A stretch of 64,000 nucleotides of DNA from Semisulcospira habei (taxonomy: Eukaryota > Mollusca > Gastropoda > Semisulcospiridae), in assembly GCA_036245525.1 (NCBI GenBank), contig BTPG01000004.1, forward strand, positions 212,142,616 through 212,206,615, read 5' to 3'. Each line of letters begins with the position of its first letter. The first letter of the stretch is position 1. Made by a program: the position numbers and the translations under genes. Below the pieces are notes generated by a model. The model had not been told where the DNA came from. It did not search any database and saw only the letters and a list, made by a program, of their open reading frames with translations. Positions 1 through 11,299 of the stretch are shown here, piece after piece.

Positions 1-55
1 AGAAATGCTCTCGCTCACGCACCGAGGCTTCGGAATGTGACGAGACCGTTAGTAA

Positions 56-690
56 TGCTGCCTCCCCGCTCTGTATTTCCGAACGGGCACGGCATGCTTC
101 GCTTTCTTCCCCCCCCCCCGCCCGCCCCGTCTCGCCTGGGCGGGCCCGGGGTGTGGTTGACTCTCGCCCTCCACGCTCCGAGGAGTCGGAGCGGGGGTCG
201 CGTGCACATAATTGTCCCCTCCCCGCTTCGCTTCGCCTGAGCGGGCTTGGCGTGACCGTAGACTGTCCCCCCCCCCCCCCCCCCCCCCCGTCTCGTATCG
301 ACCGGACGGGCCCGGTGTGACTTGGACCCTCGCCCCCCCCCCCCCCCCTCGCTCCGAGGCTTCGGAGCTGGGGCAGCGGGCTCATAAATCGTCCCCTCCC
401 CGCTCCGCCTTTCCTGAGCGGGCTTGGCGCGACCCTAGACTGTCCCCCCCCCCCCGCCTCGTATCGACCAGGCGGGCCCGGTGTGACATCGCGCGTCCTC
501 CACGGTCCGAAACATCGGACGGGGGGCCGCGTGCCCGGTATTTGTCCCCTCCCCGCTCCGCCTTTCCTGAGCGGGCTAGGGGAGACTATTGGCGGTCCCC
601 CCCCCCCCCCCCCCTCGCACCGGTTATCCCGGGCGGGCCAGGGGTGACCAGGCCACTTCCTCGGTATTCCGATCGCGGTTTGTCGCTCAC
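56..690 (+). repeat. GC-rich tandem repeats in DIRS copy 1 leader
   Basis: About four diverged units of roughly 155-175 bp begin near 56, 213, 389 and 543. Each starts with a CCCCTCCCCGCT-like segment followed by a GAGCGGGC-like segment and a long C run. Proline/arginine-rich ORFs across this stretch are a by-product of the repeat, not evidence of a gene. Confidence 0.7.
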
Positions 691-722
691 GTCGGCTGCC
701 GCGTGCGGATCCCGACTTCGAG

Positions 723-1687
723 GTGGACCGTCGCTTTGCCACGGTCCCTCCGTCGCCGCGGCGCGCCTCTTTGCGTGCGTCGCGGGCGGCTGCGTCTACC
801 TCGCGCGCGGCGGTGCGGCGCTCTCGTAGCCGCTCGCCCCTTTCGTCTTTGCCGCGAGAAGATCAGTTTTGGAACCGGACGTCCTCAGCCTTCATCCGTC
901 GGACTCGGCCTCGGCGATCTTCTTGCAGGACTCGGCGGCTGGTTCTCCTTCCCGCCTTTTCCGCTGTCGCGTCGGCCTCCGCCTCGTCAGACGTTGCCGG
1001 CCCTTCGCTCGGATCACAGACGGTCCACGCTCTGGGTGAGGCTTCAAGGCTTATCGCCAAGTCCCTACCGCCCGACGTCTGTCCGCCTTCGCCTCCTCCG
1101 AAGAGACAGGCTTCGGCCATGGTCGACGCGCAGAGGCAAGTCCAGCGCCGCAAGTCCCTCCCGCAAGCCGGCTTCCGGGACCTCACCGATGCTTCTCCGC
1201 CCAGCTGCGTAACGACGCTTTCGGCGACACGGGATACTTTACCGCCGCTCGATCGCCGGTGGGAATCAACTTAAGCTTCCGCCAGGCCTGGTACGCTGGA
1301 CACTCCCAAGCCTTCGCCATACCTTTTCCAGCGGTGGATGCGGCGGCCTTACTACAGGCGGGCGGCCGCAGGCTCGTCCAGAACTCGTGGCCTCGGCCTC
1401 TCGACAGGATCGCCTCCTTAGCGCGGAACTCGCTGGCGTGCTCGGGTTTGGAACTGGCTACCCAGGCAGCCCTGCAGTGCCTACAGGATACGTGGGACCT
1501 GGAGGCTCAGTCCCCGCTTCGTGACGTGCAGTCCATCCTGATAGCGGCCAACCGGTCCGCCTACCATTCTTCCGCCACCGCCAGGGCAGCAGCTGCCAAA
1601 TGCGACCTCTGGAGGAGGGATACCCTTTTGCGCCTCTGCTCGGACCTTCCCTTGTCAGTGAAGACCCAGCTCCGTCAAGCCCCTTAG
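723..1687 (+). pseudogene. DIRS copy 1 gag-like ORF, frameshifted
   Basis: An Arg/Ser-rich segment contains EASRLIAKSLPPDVCPPSPP and a KSLPQAGFRDL block. A frame change near 1259-1274 leads to FRQAWYAGHS and a helical-looking stretch ending at the stop at 1685-1687. The second DIRS copy has the same blocks in the same order (EASRLIAFFLP, KSLPQPAGFRDL, FRQQWYAGHS), which supports a real former ORF. No zinc knuckle is visible. DIRS gag proteins are poorly conserved, so the label rests on position and on similarity between the copies. Confidence 0.6.
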
Positions 1688-2159
1688 GTGGTCCTCAGCT
1701 GTTCGGCGACACTGGGCACACCGTTAAGGAAGCTTCCAAGGACTTGTGGCCCAAGCCTGCATCTAACCCAGCCTCGACCCGCTTTCGCGCCCCCCGCACG
1801 GCGGGGGTCGTGCCCAGCGGTCTTTCAGGCCCTCCTTTCCTACAGTCGGATCTTCACGAGGTCAGGCCCGTCCATTCCAGGCTACTCAGGCCGGCCCCGC
1901 CCCTCGCCCTGCTGGGCCCCGCGGTGCCCGTAGATCGGGCCGCGGTCGGGCTCATTGACTCGCCCCCGCCTCCGCCCCCGCCTCAGTAATCGGGCCTCCC
2001 GTCGGCGGGCGGCTGTCGCTCTTCAGCGATCTTGGAGATCGCTGTTCCCAGACGACCCCTGGATTCTTTCCACCGTTACCGCAGGCCTGCAACTTTCGTT
2101 CCTGTCGCCTCCGCCTCTTCGCAGAGCACCCATGTGGACCCAGGAACCGCTCGACGGCA

Positions 2160-3528
2160 CACAGGCGGACGCTCTGCGCGGGGAAGTGGCGACCCTCCTC
2201 ACCAAAGCGGCGACAGAGGTGGTTTCGCGGCAGAACTCTCCGGCGTTCTACAGCCGACTCTTCTAGTTCCCAAACCAGGCGGCAAGTGGCGTCCAGTTAT
2301 CGACTTATCAGCTTGGCCCCTCGCTTCAGGATGGAGACGGCCAGGACACTCCGTGCGGCCCTGCGGCCGATGGACTTTGCGATCAGCCTCGATCTGTCAG
2401 ACGCCTATCTGCACGTCCCGATTCATCCGTCGTTTCGCCGGTACCTTCGGTTTGACTTGGGGGGGATCGTCTACCAGTTCTGCGCCCTTCCTTTCGGCCT
2501 CAACATCAGTCCGTGGGTGTTTACAAGACTGCTCGACGCCGTGATAGCCTATTTCCGTCAGCGCTCCTTGAGCCCGGCCTCCAATTTCTTGGACGACCTT
2601 CTACTGCGCAACTTGGTTTCCGCAGCCCTCCAGACGGACAGGGATGCCCTGCTTTCCCTTCTGCGTCGTCTAGGTTTCCTACTCAATTGGGGAAATCCGA
2701 TCTTCTCCCTCTCGACGGTTTCTACATCGGGGGATGGAATTCCCGACCGACCTCAACCTTGCCCGCCTGCCTCTGGCCAGGCGACAGAAGATCGTCGACT
2801 TAGCGACTTCGATGGGGATGGGATCCTCCTTCACCGCCAGGGTCTGGCTGCAACTCCTGGGCCTCCTCAGTGCGGCTGCGGACCTGCTTCCCTTGGGCAG
2901 ACTTTATGCTCGGCCTCTCCAGCTACGTCTCCTTCTTCACTGGCGACCCTCGGGCGCTCTGTTGGATCTAGTACCTGTCACGCCTCTGGCTCGTCCTCAC
3001 CTCGAGAGGTGGGCGGACCTCGCTTGGCTGGCTTCGGGGGTGCCCTACACTCCCCGCCGCCTCGGTGGTCTCTCTGTACAGAGGCGAGCCAGGCCGGCTG
3101 GGGCGCGCACCTGTTACCGGATTTCTCTCGGCCTCGGGCGTTGGCTTCGGGAGCTGTTCGGGAATCACGTCAACTGGCTGGAGCTGAAGGCAGTTGGGTT
3201 GGCATTCGACGTTTGGCAGGAGACCTTGGCCAATCAGGAAGTCCTCGTGCTCTCCGACAACTCGACGGTGGTGGCTTACATACAGAATCAGGGTGGCACT
3301 CACTCGCCCTCCCTTTGCATTCTTCGGTACCACCTTCTCCTCTGGTGCAGGGATCGCGGCATTGCCCTACGAGCCCGCCACATCCCTGGCCACCTCAACG
3401 TGATGGCGGACGCCCTGTCTCGTCGCGGACAGTTGCTCCACACGGAGCGGTCCCTACGCCCGGATATTTTTCGCCTGCTCTGCTCTCACTGGGAAACGCC
3501 GCTAGTGGATCTGTTTGCCACCAGATGA
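2160..3528 (+). pseudogene. DIRS copy 1 reverse transcriptase / RNase H, frameshifted
   Basis: RT motifs in order are LVPKPGGKWRPVIDLS (about 2267-2314), SLDLSDAYLHVPIHP with the motif A aspartate (about 2385), FGLNISPWVFTR, and NFLDDLLL as the catalytic box (about 2582-2605). The RT part then changes frame near 2700. RNase H follows with TEASQAGWGAHL (the usual TDAS aspartate reads Glu), WLELKAV, LVLSDNSTVVAYIQNQGG and HIPGHLNVMADALSR. At least three frame changes separate these motifs, so no single intact protein is encoded. Confidence 0.85.
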
Positions 3529-3879
3529 AACAGCCAGCTCCCGGTCTACGTCTCGCCAGTCCTGGATCCACTCGCTTGGGCAGTGGACGCGCTCCCCATT
3601 CCTGGGGTCGGCCTGATTGCTTACGCCTACCCCCCGTCAGTCCTCGTTCCGAAGGTACTGCGGAAGCTTCTGGGATGCTCGGCGGTCCTCCTGCTGGTGG
3701 CCCCCTTCAACTGGACCAAGAGCTGGACCACGGACCTCCTCGCGCTTGCGACGGACCATCCTCTGGAGCTTCCTACCCCTTCCACGATGCTCAAGCAGCC
3801 CCGTCAGCGGCTTTTCCATCCGTGCCCCGAACGCCTCCGCCTACACGCTTGGAGGTTGTCCGGCACGCCCGCGCCGCTA

Positions 3880-4852
3880 GAGGTTCTCGGATGCTGCAGT
3901 GGCGGCAATTGCAGCAGCCCGCAGACTCTCTACAAGGAAGGTGTACGAAGGCAAGTGGAGGGTCTTTCAGACCTGGTGCACCTCCCATGGGCTCCCTCCC
4001 ACTAACCTAGCCTCCCACCAACTGGCGGAGTTCTTCCTGTGGCTCTTCGACGACCGGGGCTTAGCCCCGGTCGCCATCAAGGGCTACCGCGCTATGATCG
4101 CGGACATCTACCGTCACCGGTGTCTTCCGGACCCAGGCGCCTGCAAGGATCTGTCGAATTTCTGGCTCACTTTGAACTCCGACGTCCGGTTTCACGTTCC
4201 CTAGTACCCCGGTGGGATCTTGCCTGGGTACTGACGTGGTTGAATACGGACCGGTTTGAGCCCCTCCCCTTGGCTCGGTTCTCAGACTTGACCCGGAAAA
4301 CCTGTTTCCTTCTGGCTCTCGTTACAGCGTCCCGAGTCAGCGAGCTTCACGCGCTCTCGATGCTCCCAGCCTGTTTGCGGTTTCGTTCCGACGGCTCTGC
4401 GCAGAGGCTCTCCGATCCGTCCTTCCTGGCCAAGAACCGCCGCCCGCGGCGGCTCCTCAGGTGCTAACGATACGGCCCCTCCGTGGAGCGGACCTCTCCC
4501 CTGGATCGCGGCAACAGGACCCAGTGCGGGCGCTAATGATTTACCTGCGCCGCTCTCAGCCGCAGCGCCGGGGGCGCTCGCGCCTCTTCTTACCTTGTCC
4601 GCGGGCAGACGCCACATCTCGGCCCAGATCGTGTCATCCTGGCTGCGGTGGGTGATTAGGTCAGACTACCTAGACCTCTCCCCACGCGGCGCTGAGCCTT
4701 TACAAATCCGGGCGCATGAAGTGAGAGCAGTAGCCGCCAGTCTAGCCCTGGACCGCAACTGCTCGGTCAAAGATATTGTGGCAGCGGGTGGCTGGCGCTC
4801 AGACTCCACTTTCGCACGCTTCTACCTTAAGAGACCTATCCGGCCGACGTGA
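3880..4852 (+). pseudogene. DIRS copy 1 tyrosine recombinase, interrupted
   Basis: The N-terminal core-binding part reads VYEGKWRVFQTWC with LAEFFLWLF and ends at a stop near 4202. The catalytic part contains TASRVSELHAL (Arg box), HEVRAVAAS (HxxR box) and STFARFYL (catalytic Tyr). These are the residues expected of a lambda-integrase-type recombinase that would insert the DIRS circle. Frameshifts near 4200 and 4460-4600 break it. Confidence 0.8.
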
Positions 4853-5017
4853 CTCCCTGGCACGGGTGGGCGACATCTCCGCGGCCCAGCACTCCCTCCG
4901 AGCGCTGCTGGCGTCTTAGGCACATCATAGCTGAAATCGTCGGGAGTTCTCTCTCGAGGGGGCCGGCTGAGTGGTTGGGTTATGGTTAGATACGGCACCC
5001 TCCGCCTGTTCGCCATT

Positions 5018-5376
5018 CTCCCAGATAGTAATGCCATCGGTAATGTATTTTGAAAAAACAAATGAATTTTTTTTCTAAAATGTATTTTTTTGAAAAATAC
5101 TTACCGATGGCATTACTCGGATGGCCCTCCCGCCTGCCCCGCTTGCCTCTTGTGGCTATGTGTGAAACTGACAAGGTCGCCCTGTGCTCGCCGGGATAGG
5201 GTAGTAAGGGGAGGCCACCCGGGGTCATAGTGCTTGGATCCCCGGTGTCTCCTCCCCAGTTGTGTGCTACACACAATTTTTGCTGAAATCTATAGGCAAT
5301 AGAGTGTATTCCCAGATAGTAATGCCATCGGTAAGTATTTTTCAAAAAAATACATTTTTAGAAAAAAAATTCATTT
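5018..5376. repeat. DIRS copy 1 internal complementary region and right inverted terminal repeat
   Basis: The motif AGTAATGCCATCGGTAA occurs at about 5026 and 5317, and its inverse at about 5100-5116. Segment 5026-5116 is the reverse complement of the element's right tip joined to a sequence that should be its left tip (off-window). Host AT-rich DNA resumes after about 5376. Confidence 0.75.
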
Positions 5377-5463
5377 TTCATTATAGGTATCATATGCGCA
5401 CAGGCTTTAAGTAACAAGTCGACGTCATTGTGGAATTTGGACACAACTTGATACATTTTTTGG

Positions 5464-5554
5464 TAACCCTTTGGCTGACGACAGCGCTTTCAGTTGAGGT
5501 GTTTCCTGCAGGAATCACCTCGACCAAAAGTCCCTCCGACACCCAAAGGGTTAA
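5464..5554. mobile_element. TTAA hairpin MITE, family F
   Basis: TAACCCTTTGG at the left is answered by CCAAAGGGTTAA at the right, with an imperfect stem and a centre around TTCCTGCAGGAA. Similar copies lie at 7686, 30322, 40089 and 53202. Confidence 0.65.
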
Positions 5555-5735
5555 TAAATGAATTGCACCAAAATTCCATGACAGCGTCAAAACACGCCTC
5601 CCTTTTGTTCGGCTGACAGCTAATTTTGTGCTTTCGCTTTAAATGCTGGTTGTGCTTTGTCGTCTGTGACAACAACAAAAAACACACAAACAAGCCTAAG
5701 GCTTTTCCCCAGTAAGCAGATGCTCCTTGGGCCAG

Positions 5736-5846
5736 TTCATGGATGTGACTATAGTCCTGCGAAAGTCACTAGGCAATGTGCTTCGCTATAGTGGAGCACC
5801 TTGCTTAGTGGCTTTCGCAGGACTAAGCTCACTCATACAATGGGCC
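5736..5846. repeat. Palindromic repeat, TAGTCCTGCGAAAG type
   Basis: The left arm TAGTCCTGCGAAAGTCACTA is matched by inverse sequence ending at about 5825, and the outer GGGCC sequences also pair. A half copy is seen at about 21298-21345. No TTAA border is visible. Confidence 0.55.
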
Positions 5847-6248
5847 CCTTATGCTGATACAGGCCTTTGTTGGCTTGCACACTTCTGTAGGTGGGCCAGC
5901 TGAGGCCTTAGTTGGCCTGGGGCATTTTGCTTATTGATACCTCCTCCCATTCCACATCCTCAGCGACTTGTCATCTAAATTTATGACCTCCTTGACAGAG
6001 GGAGGGAGCAAATTGAAATAAACCTAAAATCAGAAATAGGTCAGAAAATGCATGAATTTTGTAAATATATTCAGTAATACAACAAAATTCACATACATGT
6101 ATTTTTAACCTCTGTATCAGCTATGATGCTGTGGGGAAATAAAACCCACCAAAAACCTCTACCTACCTCACAACAATAGAAAAACAGTAGAGGCATGTCA
6201 TAAATATAATAAATAATTAATTCACCCAAAATGTACTGTGCTCAACAG

Positions 6249-6350
6249 AAGGGTGGAGGTGCAGGGGGTGGATGGTTTAACGGCCTGTTCAGCAAGTTTG
6301 GCCGCAGTAACAAGAACGAGATGATACTGCCTGATGACAAAAACCCTGCT
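6249..6350 (+). CDS. Sec16: Sec16 coding exon (first in window): LPDDKN block
   Basis: The exon translates to a Gly-rich stretch with GWFNGLFSKFG, then NKNEMILPDDKNPA. Sec16 is the large scaffold at ER exit sites that binds Sec13/Sec23 and organises COPII coat assembly. Animal Sec16A proteins carry an aromatic W-F patch followed by LPDDKN-xx-IVWD near the C-terminus. The acceptor is CAG at 6246-6248 with a weak pyrimidine tract; the donor is GTGAGT, phase 0. The next exon begins with IVWD, exactly completing the conserved block. Exons encoding most of Sec16 must lie upstream of the window. Confidence 0.85.
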
Positions 6351-6385
6351 GTGAGTTGACTTTTTCTTCTTCTTCTCTCTTTTTG

Positions 6386-6565
6386 TAAACCCTTTAAATA
6401 CTGATACACCATAACGTGAGAAAATTTTGACCATGATAGTTCAAGGATAGCTGTTCTGGCACTATCCTTGAACTATCATGGTCAGTCTATCCTGAACAGT
6501 AATGTAGCTTTCATAGGACAACGTTCAAATCTGAAAGAAATCATCCTCATGATTTAATGGGTTAA
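6386..6565. mobile_element. TTAA hairpin MITE, family B/C-like
   Basis: The core GACCATGATAGTTCAAGGAT and its inverse flank a short loop. The left edge is TAAACCC and the right edge GGGTTAA. It lies just inside the intron after the first Sec16 exon in the window. Confidence 0.7.
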
Positions 6566-6888
6566 ACCACACACTGATTATTTTTCTCATTCACTTTCTA
6601 CCAAAGTGCATTTAATGTAAAAGGCAGACCTGTCTGGCGAAAGTAAAAGTCGGGAAGTCTATTTTTGTGAAAAATTACCATCCTTATGAATATTTCAATC
6701 TTCAACAAATGCGTCTAATTTACACCTGATTTCGTTTGTAGCTATGTCAGTTGTAAAACATGAAATCCATACAACAACAACAAAATTATCTGTCAAGTGC
6801 ATAGAAAATCCCCGAGAAAGAAAAAAATGCTTATAGAAAATATTACTAATCATGTTTTTTTTTTTGTCCTTGGTATTGTCTTTGCAAA

Positions 6889-7104
6889 TTAACTTCTTCA
6901 CTGTCAAGAAAAAATGGACATCACTCTTCTGCAAGAGGTATGGAGCCTCATGAGCCCCCGCAAATGCGGGGGCTCATGAGGATCTATGCCTCTTGCTGAA
7001 ATCACTTTGTGTCCATTGTTCATGTAACTGCTTGAACTCTGTCACGTTGAATTAATCCAGATATCAGACGTACCATGTAGGTACATCGGCAGTGAATGGG
7101 TTAA
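6889..7104. mobile_element. TTAA hairpin MITE, family D
   Basis: Bounded by TTAA on both sides. The core is GAGCCCCCGCAAATGCGGGGGCTC inside inverted copies of CAAGAGG(C/T)AT(A)GA(T)CCTCAT. It shares its right TTAA with the next element. Confidence 0.8.
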
Positions 7105-7327
7105 CCCATATCATTGGAAATACACCAGTGTGTGAAATAAGTGTGACTGAAATAGTTCAAGGGTAGTTCCAGAATAGCTTGGCACCTTTAGACGCCAAGC
7201 TATTCTGGCACCACCCTTGAACTAAAGCCATCGGTCTATATCCTTATCTGTAAGTACTATAATGTAGCTTGCATATATGGCAGTGTACAAATTTGAATCT
7301 TTTAGCCTTAGTATGATATGGGTTAAA
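7101..7327. mobile_element. TTAA hairpin MITE, family C
   Basis: Starts TTAACCCATATCATT and ends AGTATGATATGGGTTAA. The central stem carries TTCAAGGGTAG and AATAGCTTGGC with its inverse. It is abutted to the preceding family D element across one shared TTAA. Confidence 0.8.
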
Positions 7328-7685
7328 ATCAATTCTAACAGAGCTTTTTCAGAGGTCCTGACCACTGTCTATCAAAAGTGACTCCACATGTAACAAACTT
7401 CAGAGGAAAAATGAAAAGACATTCACTTTGTTACTAGTCTTGCTTGCTGACGACCTGAGCCCCTCGGTGTAATTGTCATGACTGTTTGTCAGTCTGCTTC
7501 TCGTTTGTTGCTTTAGGTTGCTTTGTATTGCAATACATGGATGTTTCAGAAAAATCAACTTCAATATGATATTTCAACGATGTCAGACATCGTAATTTAT
7601 GTATGTAATCCATGATGTTGGCTTAACGTTGTACAGAAAAATGTTATTTATTTTCACATTTCTTGGTGTTTCTTGAAATTCTGCA

Positions 7686-7777
7686 TTAACCATTGGCCAG
7701 TCAGTAGCGACTGTTGTCGCGATGATTCCTTCAGGGAATCATCGTGACAGAAACAGTACTGACAGCCAGAGGGTTCA
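7686..7777. mobile_element. TTAA hairpin MITE, family F
   Basis: TTAACCATTGGC at the left pairs with GCCAGAGGGTT at the right. The centre is GATGATTCCTTCAGGGAATCATC. Confidence 0.65.
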
Positions 7778-7870
7778 GAATGTTATTCTTACATTCGTTC
7801 GTTCATTCACTTGTTCGTTCATTCCTTCGTTTTTTTCGTTCATTCATTCATTCTTGTCCATCATACACAG

Positions 7871-7970
7871 ATTGTTTGGGATCCGGTGAAGAAGAAGTGG
7901 ATGAACAAGGATGGAGAAGAGGACGAGACCACCATTGCTGCCCCGCCTCCCAAAGACGCCGACCTCATGG
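7871..7970 (+). CDS. Sec16: Sec16 coding exon: IVWD block
   Basis: Enters in phase 0 after an ACACAG acceptor. Encodes IVWDPVKKKWMNKDGEEDE, then TTIAAPPPKDADLM, and leaves in phase 1 before GTCAGT. Together with the preceding exon it forms the LPDDKNPA-IVWDPVKKKW block that identifies Sec16. The following Pro-rich linker is as in other animals. A GTAAGA four bases further on is a competing donor, but the GTCAGT choice is the one that keeps phase with the next exon. Confidence 0.85.
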
Positions 7971-7994
7971 GTCAGTAAGACCGATGTGGCAGGT

Positions 7995-8064
7995 TTAACC
8001 TCTTGTGCATGCAGCCATTTGTAATGTAAACAGTACTGATGGTCGCATGCCTGAGGAGGCTAAC
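7995..8064. mobile_element. Short palindromic MITE, family G
   Basis: TTAACCTCTTGTGCATGCAGCC is roughly inverse to the segment ending GGAGGCTAACC, with a centre around TAAACAGTACTGATGG. Similar units occur at 14557, 18392, 22674 and 22878. Confidence 0.6.
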
Positions 8065-8207
8065 CCCTTCACTGCTGAGAAAATGTTAACATGATCCATG
8101 TGCAAGAGACATAGATCCTCATGAGCCCCTGCAATTGCGGGAGCTCATGAGGATCTATGCCCCTTGATGACACTACTTTTGATCCATGTTCCTGGCACAT
8201 GTAGCTA
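8061..8207. mobile_element. Family D hairpin MITE, truncated by DIRS insertion
   Basis: Starts TAACCCCTTCACTGCTGAG and contains the GAGCCCCTGCAATTGCGGGAGCTC core. The expected right border (CAGTGAAGGGGTTAA) is missing: the sequence switches to the DIRS left terminus at about 8208. Confidence 0.7.
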
Positions 8208-8400
8208 TATTTTCTCAAAATCATTACCGATGACATTACTACTAGGAAGCTTCGCTTAGCATATCAATTTTAGCCCCAAAACTTTGCTGTGTCCCTCACC
8301 ACAGGGGAGACAACCCAAGGGTGTCGTTACCAGGACACCCCGAGTAGCCTCCCATGCCACTCTATCCGGTGGTGCACTCACCTCTTTCCCGCCAGTATCT
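8208..8400. repeat. DIRS copy 2 left inverted terminal repeat
   Basis: Begins ATTTTCTCAAAATCATTACC and runs through the CAAGGGTGTCGTTACCAGGA and CCGGTGGTGCACTCACC segments. The reverse complement of this stretch appears at 14130-14344 with few mismatches. Confidence 0.85.
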
Positions 8401-9640
8401 TCGCTTAGCTCATCTAGACCGGTTGTGTGCATCTCGTGTGCTCCGACTGTGTATGGTGTGAACTCTTCTTACATGGATTTACCTTCGGATTCTTTCGGAT
8501 TGGAAAAAAAGAAGAAAAAAAATAAAAGGAAAGAAAGAAAGGATATTCCTCTGTGGTTGTGTGTTGGTTGCCTTGTTCAGAGGATTACTTGGTGTTGGGT
8601 CTTGTGGAGTACGGGTATTGGGTCATGGCAAGGTAAAGCTTTGGTTACTGCCTCAGCTGGCATTTACCGGGCGGCGGCATTGAACGAATAATATGTACGT
8701 GACCGACTGGGAACTCGGACCCTCCAAGGAGGCTCCGAGCGCTCGCAAGGGCCTTTGTCTGTCTTATGTTACACCAAGTGTGGCAATTTCCAGTGGCCTA
8801 GGGATGCGCATGATGTCTGCCTACCCTGCTCAGGCTGTTCCTCCAGTCGACCTTGCATTCGTGGAAGGAAGAACTTTGGTCACAGCTGTGGGCGTTCTAC
8901 CGGAGAGAGAGACCGGCACGCAAGCTTGTAGTGACCGCAGCCTTGGAAGTAAAGCAGAGGAAAGCCATTTCAGACATCGTGTGCTTGTCGGTGCAAAAGG
9001 AAGGGTCCTGCTGCCCCCACCGGTACCGCGTACTGAGCTGCCACGTCCTAAGCTGACGATTGAGCCTACAAGCAGCCGATGAGACTTACCATCTCATCTA
9101 GCACCGAGAGCTCCTACGTGCCTTTAGGCAGGAGATAGGCCTGTCGGTGGTTCGCCAACCTATGATACAGGCATCGAGAGCTCGGTTCCCCCCACAAGGA
9201 GTATGTTGGGTTGCACGCACGCCCTCCCGGCAAACAGAGAACCCAGGCAGCAGACGCGGGGGACCACCCCTCTGAGATAATAGCGCCCTCCTGCCGTAGG
9301 CCGGACCAGCACCTGGACAGGGCCGCACCTTCGGGGCACCTCTCAGAGTGGGACCGGAGATTAAGCCGCCGACGTGACAAGCCACAGAATCAGACTTCGG
9401 GGTCCCGAGATAGTGAGTGGAGCCACAAACGATCCACCGACACTGACAGCTGCCTTCAGGTCGGTACTAGTTTAGTCAGTGCATTTAGCCGATGAGATGT
9501 GTTGCCTTTTCGAGGGCAGACCCCCGAAGCACATCCCTCCCGTCTTGCATACGCAGTGAGGGATTCCCAACGTTTTTGGTCTTCGCGATCAAAGGAGCGA
9601 TTACAGCGCGTGGGGACTGCGCGCTTCAGATGCCGTACTT
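8401..9640 (+). other. DIRS copy 2 leader, no recognisable domain
   Basis: Several short ORFs are open here but none shows a recognisable motif. It occupies the same position as the repeat-rich GC leader of copy 1, without the long C runs. Probably untranslated leader or a poorly conserved 5' ORF. Confidence 0.4.
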
Positions 9641-10770
9641 GTGGTGACGTCTCATCTTCCCTCTCCTCTTTGCCAGACCGGCGGACAAGTTCAGGCGTGT
9701 CGTGGCAATGGACCTCGTCTCGACGCCGGGCTTCAGAGACACCCGCTAGGAGCAGCAGAGCTTTGGGCCAGGCTGGCAGGGACCGCTCTACAGCGGAGAC
9801 GCAGCTTCAACGTCAGCGCCGGGACCACTCGGATGACAGCGGAATGGACGGAGGCGGCATCCCTCGACACCAACGCAGTGCGCCGATGGACCGTGGACCA
9901 CAGATACAGACCTTCTCCAGTGACTCCTCTTCGCTCGGTGCTCGTGCTCAGACCGGTGTCGTCAGCCACATCTCAGCACGCGGCAGATGATGAGGAGGCG
10001 CTCAGTCTACATCCGGAGGACTCGGTGTCAGTCCTGGGAGAGGACGACGAGAGACCGACTTCACCTGGTGGGCATTCACCTCTCTCCACCATCTCTGTTG
10101 ACACAGCTTCGACTTCACTTCCTCGCCGAGCGTTGGACGAGGCGTCCCGTCTCATCGCATTTTTTCTCCCGCTGAAGCACTGCCCCCCATCTCCGCCTTT
10201 GAAGAGGAAGGCCACGCCGATGGTCGACACACCGCAGCAGACCAAGCGCTCCAAGTCTCTGCCTCAACCGGCAGGCTTCCGGGACCTAGTGGAGGCGTTC
10301 TCGGCGCTCCTGCGTACTGACGACTTTGGAGATCAGGGGGTTCTTCTCGGACACAAGATGCCTAGAGGGGATGGATATTAACTTCCGCCAGCAGTGGTAT
10401 GCAGGTCACTCAGACGTTTTCCTGTGCCCTCCTGGCGGTGGACAAGGACGCGTTGGTGCAGGCAGGGCTCAGCTAGCGTTCACTGACACGAGGATTGGAC
10501 AAGACGGCTTCTTTGGTCCGCAACTTTCTGGCGTATATGGGATTCCTGGAGATGGCGACACAGTCGGAAGTCAAGCTTTTGGAGAACATCTGGGACCTTT
10601 CGGCTTCAGCTCCCATGCGAGAGATCCACACGGTTCGGGTGGTGGCGTACAGGGCGGGTTTCATTCTTCGGCCAACTCCATGGCCGCCCAACCGCGACTT
10701 GATGTGGCGAGACGAGCTCCTGAGACGCTGCCCCTCTCTACCAGTTACAGTGAAGTCAAAGCTGCGGTAG
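9641..10770 (+). pseudogene. DIRS copy 2 gag-like ORF, frameshifted
   Basis: Shares blocks EASRLIAFFLP, CPPSPPLKRKA, KSLPQPAGFRDL and FRQQWYAGHS with copy 1, in the same order. Later comes RNFLAYMGFLEMATQSEVK in another frame, ending at the stop near 10768-10770, just before a long G run. At least two frame changes separate the blocks. Confidence 0.6.
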
Positions 10771-11299
10771 GCGCCCATGGGGGGGGGGGGGGGGGGGGGG
10801 GGTGGGGGGAACTCTGCTGTTCGGACCAACTTGGCAGACGGTAAGGGAGACTTCCAGGGACCTATGGCCAGCTGTCTCCGCACGCTTTCAGTCATCCCGC
10901 AGAGCCGTGGGTCGTGCCCTGCAGTTCGTCAGACCCTCCTCCTCTTGACCTCGCCGAGGCGGAACCTTTTCGCTTCCCGCACGCTGGTGCTTTCCCCACA
11001 CCCTCCGCTGCCTGGTCCAGAGGCGCCCGGAAGGAAGGGCGTGACTGGGCGCGCGGACTTGACTCCGGTTCTCTCGCCGATTTCTGTTGGGTCTCTGGTC
11101 GGCGGGAGGCTAGCTCTTCACAGCAGCGCGTGGCAGCAGCTTTTACAGACGACGCATGGATTCTGTCAACTGTCACGGAGAGCCTGCGGGTCTCCTTCCA
11201 GTCGTCCTCCTCCCCTCCCCCTCCCTTCTCCCTCCCCTCCCCCCGTTGGGATACTCACCCCTGTGGACTTGAGTACTGGGAGAGCAGGACAAGGCGACA

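Larger units (their letters stand above)
1..5376 (+). mobile_element. DIRS-type retrotransposon, copy 1, 5' end outside window
   Basis: The order is gag-like region, reverse transcriptase, RNase H, tyrosine recombinase, then an internal complementary region and a right inverted terminal repeat. This is the DIRS layout, which integrates by a tyrosine recombinase rather than a DDE integrase. The GC-rich body contrasts sharply with the AT-rich host DNA that begins at about 5377. The left terminus, predictable from the internal complementary region, is absent, so the element starts before base 1. Several frameshifts and stops make it a relic or a poorly assembled copy. It lies in sense orientation upstream of Sec16 exon 6249-6350, presumably in an intron. 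Confidence 0.85.

Noticed and set aside
212..829. Pro/Arg-rich ORF of 205 residues
   Set aside because: Open only because of GC-rich tandem repeats with C runs in the DIRS leader; frame depends on homopolymer length.
4822..5345. Minus-strand ORFs with RWHYYLG repeats
   Set aside because: They arise from the inverted repeats of the DIRS terminus read on the opposite strand.
7744..7998. 84-residue ORF over the second Sec16 exon
   Set aside because: It reads the exon in a different frame; the conserved IVWDPVKKKW frame is the real one.
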